Shown here piece after piece: positions 56,229 to 64,000 of a stretch of DNA of 64,000 nt (the stretch's first letter is position 1; every line of letters begins with the position of its first letter). The position numbers were made by a program, and so were the translations under genes. Location of the stretch: assembly GCF_900185615.1 (NCBI RefSeq), contig NZ_FYAK01000001.1, positions 777,701-841,700 on the forward strand, in the 5' to 3' direction. Source of the stretch: Photobacterium malacitanum (GTDB lineage Bacteria > Pseudomonadota > Gammaproteobacteria > Enterobacterales > Vibrionaceae). The notes under the pieces are model-generated. The model was not told the DNA's origin. It saw only the letters and a list, made by a program, of their open reading frames with translations, and searched no databases.

Positions 56229-56753
56229 ATGTCTAAACATCATGATGAGTGCCCTTGTGGCAGCCACAAACTTCTTGCTGAATGCTGCAAACCTATTCAT
56301 ACCAATCATGCATTAGCCACTCACCCAGAACAACTGATGCGCGCTCGTTACAGCGCCCATGTCTTAGGCTTAGTTGATTTTGTAGTGCAAACTTATCACG
56401 CCAGTTGTAACGCAGAACAACATCGCGCGGCGATTGCAGAATCTATCGCCTTAACATGGCTAGGCCTTGACGTTATCAGTAGTGAAATAGCTGCTGATGG
56501 ACAAGGCTATGTCGAATTTCAAGCAGGTTACAAAGAAGCTGGCGAAGAATATATATTGCAAGAACGTTCACGCTTCGTGCAAGAAACGATTAATGGCCAA
56601 CGCTATTGGTTTTACATCGATGGAGAATATCCACAGCCGCCACCTTGTGAGCAACCAGCACCGTCAGCACCAGTAACCAGCAATAAAACCGTTGGTCGCA
56701 ATGATCCTTGTCCATGTGGTAGCGGTAAAAAATATAAAAAGTGCTGTGGCTAA
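56229..56753 (+). CDS. ychJ: YchJ family protein with two SEC-C zinc motifs
   Basis: A 174-residue protein of the UPF0225/YchJ family. A SEC-C-like motif C-P-C-G-S-x7-C-C is at the N-terminus (about 8-21). A second, [17 protein letters not shown], is at the C-terminus. The central NTF2-like domain carries M-R-A-R-Y-S-A. Both Cys sets are complete, so zinc binding is expected. Its role is unknown. A Pro-rich linker precedes the last motif. Confidence 0.88.
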   Translation: MSKHHDECPCGSHKLLAECCKPIHTNHALATHPEQLMRARYSAHVLGLVDFVVQTYHASCNAEQHRAAIAESIALTWLGLDVISSEIAADGQGYVEFQAGYKEAGEEYILQERSRFVQETINGQRYWFYIDGEYPQPPPCEQPAPSAPVTSNKTVGRNDPCPCGSGKKYKKCCG

Positions 56754-57084
56754 ATCAATGTACGCCACAAAATAATTAACAATTGGGGATTTGATGATCC
56801 CCATTTGTTTACTAATAAATTGTTACTGTATTGATAAACCGCGCCAAAACACGTTACAACCCTTACTATCCCCTCAGACTAAGCCTGCAAAAATAAAAAA
56901 CAATAATCCATTAAACTTCATAACCTTAACAAGTAACACTGCTTTTTTATCCTTTCAAAGCATCAAAACAATAAATTAACATTTAATTTAACTTTTCACT
57001 CATTTTATTGTTGCAAAAAACAATTAGCTTCGTTAGTGTGAATAACAACAACGAATAGCGTTCAACCTTATTGAGTAAATATTT
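56754..57084. other. Intergenic region upstream of the his leader
   Basis: AT-rich, containing the his promoter. A weak candidate promoter is TTGCAA at 57011 and TAGTGT at 57034 (17-bp spacer). No terminator for ychJ was recognised. Confidence 0.4.
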
Positions 57085-57132
57085 ATGCGTATCCAAATGG
57101 TCACATCTCAGCACCATCATCATCCTGACTAG
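57085..57132 (+). CDS. hisL: his operon leader peptide HisL
   Basis: A 15-residue peptide, M-R-I-Q-M-V-T-S-Q-H-H-H-H-P-D, with four consecutive histidine codons (CAC CAT CAT CAT). Ribosome stalling there when histidyl-tRNA is scarce selects the antiterminator. Fewer His codons than the seven in E. coli HisL. Confidence 0.93.
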   Translation: MRIQMVTSQHHHHPD

Positions 57133-57241
57133 TCTTTCGGAAGGATACGCCTCACCCTGGAAGACGCATTTTTCTTCCAGTGGTCATAACGGAATATCTC
57201 ATTCAGACCCTCGGAAGAAATTTCTTTCGAGGGTTTTTTAA
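57132..57241 (+). promoter_or_regulatory. his attenuator with alternative hairpins
   Basis: Segment A GTCTTTC (57132-57138) can pair with GGAAGAC (57159-57165). Segment B CTGGAAGA (57157-57164) pairs with C TCTTCCAG (57173-57180). C TCTTCC pairs with D GGAAGA (57213-57218), the antiterminator. D-E form the terminator (57207-57241). This is the classical enteric his logic. Confidence 0.85.
57207..57241 (+). terminator. his attenuator terminator
   Basis: ACCCTCGGAAGAAA and TTTCTTTCGAGGGT pair in a long stem followed by TTTTT, 60 bp upstream of hisG. Confidence 0.9.
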
Positions 57242-57301
57242 TACCCAATTTTCAATTCGAAACATTGACGATACGAATGAATTTAGACAAGGAATATAGC
57301 C

Positions 57302-58198
57302 ATGCAAACACAACGACTACGTATTGCGATTCAGAAAAAAGGCCGTCTGAGTAAAGAATGCCAAGACTTACTTAAACGCTGTGGGGTTAAGTTTAATATG
57401 ATGGGTGAACGGCTGGTGGTTCACGCTGAAAATATGCCAATAGATCTGTTATTAGTTCGCGATGATGATATTCCAGGTCTCATTATGGATGGCGTGGTTG
57501 ATTTAGGTGTTATCGGTGAAAACGAACTTGAAGAAGTCGGCCTTGAACGTGCTGCCCGCAATGAAGCCTGTGACTATATTAAGCTACGTCGACTTGATTT
57601 TGGTGGCTGTCGTCTCTCAATTGCCATTGATAAAGACGCTGACTATAGTGGTCCTCAAGATCTAAATGGTAAACGTATTGCCACCACTTATCCGCAATTA
57701 GTTAAACGTTACATGGATGATATCGGTGTTAAATTTACCACTTGTATGCTTAACGGCTCGGTTGAAGTTGCTCCTCGTGCAGGTCTTGCTGATGCGATTT
57801 GTGATTTAGTGTCAACCGGCGCAACGCTAGAAGCCAATGGTCTCAAAGAAGCAGAAGTTATTCTGCGCTCTAAGGCTGTATTGATTCAATCAACTGAAAC
57901 GATTAGCAATGATAAACAAGCGTTAATAGAACGCCTTCTTACCCGTATGCAAGGTGTTATTCAAGCCAAAGAATCTAAATACATCATGCTACACGCCCCC
58001 ACTGATCGTCTTGATCAAATTAAACGTTTATTGCCTGGCGCGGAAGATCCAACAGTATTACCACTCGCTGGCGATCAAAGCCGAGTAGCCATTCACCTAG
58101 TGAGTTCTGAAAATCTATTTTGGGAAACCATGGAACAACTAAAAGAACTCGGTGCCAGCTCTATTCTGGTATTGCCAATTGAAAAAATGATGGAGTAA
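57302..58198 (+). CDS. hisG: ATP phosphoribosyltransferase HisG
   Basis: A 298-residue long-form enzyme, first step of histidine biosynthesis, condensing ATP with PRPP. It starts [13 protein letters not shown] and holds [10 protein letters not shown] and [14 protein letters not shown]. The C-terminal ACT-like domain (about 225-298) is the histidine feedback site. Preceded by AAGGA, it is the first structural gene after the attenuator. Confidence 0.97.
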   Translation: MQTQRLRIAIQKKGRLSKECQDLLKRCGVKFNMMGERLVVHAENMPIDLLLVRDDDIPGLIMDGVVDLGVIGENELEEVGLERAARNEACDYIKLRRLDFGGCRLSIAIDKDADYSGPQDLNGKRIATTYPQLVKRYMDDIGVKFTTCMLNGSVEVAPRAGLADAICDLVSTGATLEANGLKEAEVILRSKAVLIQSTETISNDKQALIERLLTRMQGVIQAKESKYIMLHAPTDRLDQIKRLLPGAEDPTVLPLAGDQSRVAIHLVSSENLFWETMEQLKELGASSILVLPIEKMME

Positions 58199-58201
58199 GG
58201 T

Positions 58202-59503
58202 ATGAAAACGGTAGTATGGCAATCCCTCACTAAAGATCAACAACAGCAGCTTCTTGCACGTCCTGCGGTAACTAATGGTGCGAATATCAGCGCTATTGTT
58301 AGTGATGTTATAGAGCAAGTGCGCCAGCAAGGTGATGATGCCCTGCTCACACTGACTGAAAAATTTGATGGTCAACGCCCAGAAGCTCTAGCGGTTTCAG
58401 CGACTGAAATAGATGCTGCCTGTGCACGCTTAAGTAATGATATGAAAGCAGCGTTAGAACAAGCGCATCGCAATATCACCACTTTTCACCTTGCACAACA
58501 GCAACCAACATTACGTGTTGAAACTCAAGCTGGTGTCATCTGTGAACAAGTCACTCGCCCAATTAACTCGGTCGGACTATATATTCCAGGTGGTAGTGCG
58601 CCATTACCTTCTACCGTTCTCATGCTAGGCGTACCTGCACAAATTGCGGGTTGTCGCCAGATTGCCTTATGTTCACCTCCACCGATTGCCGATGAAATTT
58701 TATATGTCGCCAAGTTGTGTGGCATTAATAATATTTACAATGTCGGTGGTTCTCAAGCCATTGCCGCGATGGCCTATGGTACTGAAACTATCACTAATGT
58801 TGATAAGATTTTTGGCCCAGGCAATGCCTTTGTTACTGAGGCTAAACGCCAAGTAAGTAATGATTTCAGAGGTGCCGCAATTGATATGCCAGCAGGACCA
58901 TCTGAAGTATTAGTGATTGCTGATGACACCGCAGATCCTGATTTTATTGCCGCAGATTTGTTAAGCCAAGCAGAACATGGGCCGGATTCACAAGTGATTT
59001 TGGTCACGCCAAGTCAAGCTATCGCCAATCGTACTGCTGCCGCTATTGAACAACAGTTAACCCAACTAACACGTGCAGATATTGCCCAAAAAGCACTCGC
59101 ATCTAGTTTATTAATTATCACTGAAACCTTGCCTCAATGTGTAGCGATTTCAAATCAATATGGTCCTGAACACTTAATTGTCCAAACCTGTGAGCCTCGG
59201 GAATTAGTGTCATTACTTGATAACGCGGGTTCTATTTTCTTAGGTAAATGGTCGCCAGAATCTGTCGGTGATTATGCATCAGGTACGAACCATGTTTTAC
59301 CAACATATGGTTACACCCGTACTTATTCAAGCCTCGGCTTAGCAGACTTTAGTAAACGAATGACAGTACAAGAATTATCCGCAGATGGCTTAGTTGGTAT
59401 TGCAAAAACAGTGACCACAATTGCAGAGGCTGAAGGGCTTGACGCTCACAAACACGCTGTCACTATTCGGGTTAATAAACTAACGCAACAACAAGAGAAT
59501 TAA
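58202..59503 (+). CDS. hisD: Histidinol dehydrogenase HisD
   Basis: A 433-residue zinc enzyme catalysing the last two steps, histidinol to histidinal to histidine, with NAD. Conserved segments include [39 protein letters not shown] and G-P-E-H-L-I. It starts 3 bp after hisG. Confidence 0.97.
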   Translation: MKTVVWQSLTKDQQQQLLARPAVTNGANISAIVSDVIEQVRQQGDDALLTLTEKFDGQRPEALAVSATEIDAACARLSNDMKAALEQAHRNITTFHLAQQQPTLRVETQAGVICEQVTRPINSVGLYIPGGSAPLPSTVLMLGVPAQIAGCRQIALCSPPPIADEILYVAKLCGINNIYNVGGSQAIAAMAYGTETITNVDKIFGPGNAFVTEAKRQVSNDFRGAAIDMPAGPSEVLVIADDTADPDFIAADLLSQAEHGPDSQVILVTPSQAIANRTAAAIEQQLTQLTRADIAQKALASSLLIITETLPQCVAISNQYGPEHLIVQTCEPRELVSLLDNAGSIFLGKWSPESVGDYASGTNHVLPTYGYTRTYSSLGLADFSKRMTVQELSADGLVGIAKTVTTIAEAEGLDAHKHAVTIRVNKLTQQQEN

Positions 59504-59505
59504 TC

Positions 59506-60555
59506 ATGACTATTACCCAACTAGCCCGTAAAACCGTGCGTGAATTAACCCCTTACCAATCAGCACGTCGCTTAGGGGGCAATGGGGATATTTGGCTTAA
59601 TGCCAATGAATCACCGTTTGCCAATGAATACAGTATTAATCTGGTTGGCCTTAATCGTTACAGTGAGTGCCAACCACCACAGTTAATCAATGCTTATGCC
59701 GATTACGCAGGGGTTGAGCCACAACAAGTATTAACTTCTCGTGGTGCAGATGAAGGCATTGAACTTATCATTAAAGCCTTCTGTGAGCCAAACTGCGATA
59801 GCATTTTATATTGCCCTCCCACTTACGGAATGTATGCCATCAGTGCAGAAACTAACGGGGTAACTGCTCACGTAGTACCGCTGACACCAGAGTGGCAACT
59901 TGATCTTAATGCTATTGCTGCCAATCTTGATAATGTCAAAGTTGTTTTTGCGTGTAGCCCTAATAATCCCACTGGCAATTTACTTGCTCGAAAAGACATT
60001 ATTAGCTTATTAGAGATGACCACAGATAAAGCCTTAGTGGTCATTGATGAGGCATATATTGATTTTAGTCTGCAAGATAGTGTCAAAGATTTATTAGCGA
60101 CCTACCCACATCTGGTTATTTTGCGAACCTTATCTAAAGCATTTGCGCTGGCGGGGTTACGCTGTGGTTTTACATTAGCCAATAGCGATATTATCGACAT
60201 TCTACTGAAAGTGATTGCACCTTATCCGGTACCAGTTCCTGTTACTGATATTGCACTACAGGCGTTATCTGCTGCTGGTCGCGCGCGCACTAAATTTCAA
60301 GTATTAGATCTGTGTGCTAACCGTGCCTATCTGCAAGCGGGATTAAGCATGTTAGATGGTGTAACGGTATTTGATGGCTATGGTAACTACCTGTTAGTTA
60401 AATTTGCTGATGCTGATAAGTTATTTAATGCGCTATGGGATAACGGTATTATTTTACGTCGCTCACCGATTGAAAATTGTATTCGTATCAGCGTCGGTAA
60501 TCGTGACGAATGTGAAAAAACCCTCGCATTTATTCGCAGCCAATTACAACAATAA
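59506..60555 (+). CDS. hisC: Histidinol-phosphate aminotransferase HisC
   Basis: A 349-residue PLP aminotransferase. The Schiff-base Lys is in [16 protein letters not shown]. Upstream markers are [17 protein letters not shown] and S-P-N-N-P-T-G-N. It transaminates imidazole-acetol phosphate with glutamate. It starts 2 bp after hisD. Confidence 0.97.
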   Translation: MTITQLARKTVRELTPYQSARRLGGNGDIWLNANESPFANEYSINLVGLNRYSECQPPQLINAYADYAGVEPQQVLTSRGADEGIELIIKAFCEPNCDSILYCPPTYGMYAISAETNGVTAHVVPLTPEWQLDLNAIAANLDNVKVVFACSPNNPTGNLLARKDIISLLEMTTDKALVVIDEAYIDFSLQDSVKDLLATYPHLVILRTLSKAFALAGLRCGFTLANSDIIDILLKVIAPYPVPVPVTDIALQALSAAGRARTKFQVLDLCANRAYLQAGLSMLDGVTVFDGYGNYLLVKFADADKLFNALWDNGIILRRSPIENCIRISVGNRDECEKTLAFIRSQLQQ

Positions 60556-60573
60556 TTAATAAGGACATTAATT

Positions 60574-61643
60574 ATGAGCAAAGAGAAGATTCTATTTATC
60601 GATCGCGATGGCACCTTAATTGTTGAGCCACCAGTAGATTTTCAAGTTGATCGGTTAGATAAACTTAAATTTGAATCCACTGTTATTCCTGCTTTACTTG
60701 CACTACAAAACGCAGGCTACAAACTGGTGATGGTAACTAACCAAGACGGTTTAGGGACCGATAGCTACCCGCAAGCGGATTTCGATGCACCACATACTAT
60801 GATGATGGACATCTTTGCCTCACAAGGGGTGGTATTTAGCGATGTTCTTATCTGCCCTCACTTTGACCACCAGCAATGCAGTTGTCGAAAACCAAAACTT
60901 GGACTGGTTAAAGACTACTTACAGCAAGGTCGCGTTGATTTTGCAACATCAGCGGTGATCGGCGATCGTCAAACAGATCTTCAACTAGCAGAAAACATGG
61001 CGATTCGCGGGATTCAATATCATCCGCAAACCATGAACTGGCAACAGATCGTTACCGATCTCACCACCCAACCACGGATCGCTGAAGTGAGCCGTACCAC
61101 CAAAGAAACCGATATTCGCGTCAAAGTGAATCTTGATCAAACTGGCGGTAATACTATCTCAACCGGATTAGGCTTTTTTGATCATATGCTTGATCAAATC
61201 GCCACGCACGGTGGTTTTCAAATGACACTAACCGTCGATGGTGATTTACACATTGATGATCACCACAGTGTTGAAGATGCCGCGCTTGCTTTGGGTGAAG
61301 CATTACGTCAAGCACTCGGCGATAAACGTGGCATTGGCCGCTTTGGCTTTAGCCTGCCGATGGATGAGTGTTTAGCCCAATGTGCGTTAGATTTATCTGG
61401 TCGTCCGTATTTGAAATTTGATGCACAATTTAGTCGTAATCAAGTTGGCGATTTATCAACGGAAATGGTGCCACACTTTTTCCGCTCATTAACGGATACG
61501 CTCGCGTGTACTCTGCACTTATCATCATCAGGTAATAACGATCACCACATTGTTGAAAGCCTATTTAAAGCTTTTGGTCGCACATTACGCCAAGCGATTA
61601 AAGTAGAAGGTAACGAGCTACCAAGCAGTAAAGGAGTATTGTA

Positions 61644-61644
<1 letters not shown>
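60574..61644 (+). CDS. hisB: Bifunctional histidinol phosphatase / imidazoleglycerol-phosphate dehydratase HisB
   Basis: A 356-residue fusion. The N-terminal HAD phosphatase (about 1-165) has F-I-D-R-D-G-T-L-I and a zinc site in C-P-H-F-x4-C-x-C. The C-terminal dehydratase (about 166-356) has [25 protein letters not shown] and [10 protein letters not shown]. It has the enteric fused form. It overlaps hisH by one base. Confidence 0.97.
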
Positions 61645-63046
<1,402 letters not shown>

Positions 63047-63055
63047 GGAGAGCCA

Positions 63056-63829
63056 ATGTTAGCTAAACGTATTATTCCTTGTTTAGATGTACGAGATGGT
63101 CAAGTGGTTAAAGGGGTTCAATTTCGTAACCATGAAGTCATTGGCGACATTGTACCGCTAGCCAAACGTTACGCTGAAGAAGGCGCAGATGAACTGGTTT
63201 TCTATGATATTACCGCGTCAAGCGATGGCCGCGTGGTTGATAAAAGCTGGGTATCTCGCGTTGCAGAAGTGATTGATATTCCATTTTGTGTGGCTGGTGG
63301 GATTAAATCAGCCGACGATGCGAGCCGTATTCTTCAATTTGGTGCAGATAAAGTCTCTATCAACTCCCCTGCTTTAGCTGATCCATCATTAATTACTACC
63401 CTAGCAAATAAGTTCGGTGTGCAATGTATTGTGGTCGGTATTGATTCCTATTTTGACGCTGAAACAGGTCAATATCAGGTATACCAATTTACTGGTGATG
63501 AAAGCCGCACCAAAGCGACCCAATGGCAAACACGTGATTGGGTTGAAGAAGTTCAACGTCGTGGCGCTGGTGAAATCGTACTGAACATGATGAACCAAGA
63601 TGGCGTGCGTAATGGTTACGATTTAGAGCAACTCAACATGGTACGCAGTGTCTGTAATGTACCTTTAATTGCATCTGGTGGTGCGGGTGAAATGTTTCAC
63701 TTTCGAGATGCATTTCAACAAGCAAATGCTGACGGTGCTCTTGCTGCATCAGTATTTCACAAGCAAATTATTAATATTGGTGAGCTAAAGCAATATCTTA
63801 AACTACAACAGGTGGAGATTCGACTATGA
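63056..63829 (+). CDS. hisF: Imidazole glycerol phosphate synthase cyclase subunit HisF
   Basis: A 257-residue TIM barrel. Catalytic Asp11 is in C-L-D-V-R-D-G and the second (about Asp130) in V-V-G-I-D-S-Y. With HisH it converts PRFAR into imidazole glycerol phosphate and AICAR. It overlaps the hisI start by four bases. Confidence 0.97.
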   Translation: MLAKRIIPCLDVRDGQVVKGVQFRNHEVIGDIVPLAKRYAEEGADELVFYDITASSDGRVVDKSWVSRVAEVIDIPFCVAGGIKSADDASRILQFGADKVSINSPALADPSLITTLANKFGVQCIVVGIDSYFDAETGQYQVYQFTGDESRTKATQWQTRDWVEEVQRRGAGEIVLNMMNQDGVRNGYDLEQLNMVRSVCNVPLIASGGAGEMFHFRDAFQQANADGALAASVFHKQIINIGELKQYLKLQQVEIRL

Positions 63830-64000
63830 GTTTAACAACAACAATTGATTGGGAAAAAGTAGCCGGACTGATCCCTGCCATTATTCAAGATAACACTAGC
63901 GGCCAAGTATTAATGTTGGGATATATGAATGATGAAGCACTAGCTAAAACGCTGGACACCAAGCAAGTGACTTTTTGGTCTCGAACTAAAAACCGCTTAT
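63826..64000 (+). CDS. hisI: HisI(E) phosphoribosyl-AMP cyclohydrolase, cut by window end
   Basis: 58 codons are visible, starting M-S-L-T-T-T-I-D-W and containing [13 protein letters not shown] and V-T-F-W-S-R-T-K, the HisI signature. Enteric and vibrio homologues are fused to HisE, but the fusion cannot be seen here. The ATG overlaps the hisF stop (ATGA). Confidence 0.93.
   Translation, partial: MSLTTTIDWEKVAGLIPAIIQDNTSGQVLMLGYMNDEALAKTLDTKQVTFWSRTKNRL

Overview
The window looks like a chromosome-1 segment of a marine gammaproteobacterium of the Vibrionaceae, most likely Photobacterium. That is an inference from gene content and protein resemblance (ybgC-tolQRAB-pal-cpoB, cydABX-ybgE, ruvCAB beside aspS, cmoAB, adhE beside ychE, a VC2046/SO_2500-type protein, short tandem tRNA-Ser genes) and from AT-rich DNA. 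No rRNA, CRISPR array, prophage or insertion sequence with a transposase was seen.

Layout. 1-12.6 kb: a partial secreted nuclease-like lipoprotein, yciI plus a small lipoprotein, an SbmA-type peptide transporter lacking the usual first membrane region, a methyltransferase, a pseudouridine synthase, cardiolipin synthase, an Fe-type alcohol dehydrogenase, a DEAD-box helicase, a 177-bp tandem repeat array beside two tRNA-Ser genes and a tRNA relic, and alaE. 12.8-16.6 kb: a pyruvate-response module, YpdA/YpdB-type two-component system next to its presumed YhjX-type transporter target. 16.9-20.1 kb: a UPF0149 protein, nadA, and an AT-rich three-gene cassette of small membrane proteins with no family I recognise. 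20.3-25.8 kb: the Tol-Pal operon, with an 18-bp minisatellite in tolA. 26.0-29.2 kb: cytochrome bd oxidase, with two perfect FNR-type boxes upstream. 30.2-35.3 kb: ruvB, ruvA, ruvC, yebC and aspS. 35.6-40.5 kb: a DUF72 gene, a divergent AmpR-like regulator and CARB-like class A beta-lactamase pair, and cmoA-cmoB for wobble-uridine modification.

40.5-43.9 kb: a three-gene operon (retropepsin-like lipoprotein, inactive transglutaminase with 7TM, RimK-like ATP-grasp ligase). 44-50.7 kb: a VC2046-type protein, a degenerate SDR, an octanucleotide repeat, adhE, a MarC/YchE protein and a K+ channel with a zinc ribbon. 50.8-56.8 kb: glpQ, cysS, ppiB, lpxH, a TSUP permease and ychJ. 57.1-64 kb: the histidine operon with a four-His leader peptide and a full attenuator, hisGDCBHAF and the start of hisI(E), cut by the window end.

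Most of the window is ordinary core genome. The least explained parts are the small-protein cassette at 19.06-20.11 kb, the repeat and tRNA-relic region at 10.8-11.7 kb with its sequence link to the octamer array at 45.5 kb, and the AmpR-linked beta-lactamase. Start codons were moved inward from the longest frame where a ribosome binding site or family alignment favoured it. Family assignments rest on recalled family sequence and visible motifs, not on a search.
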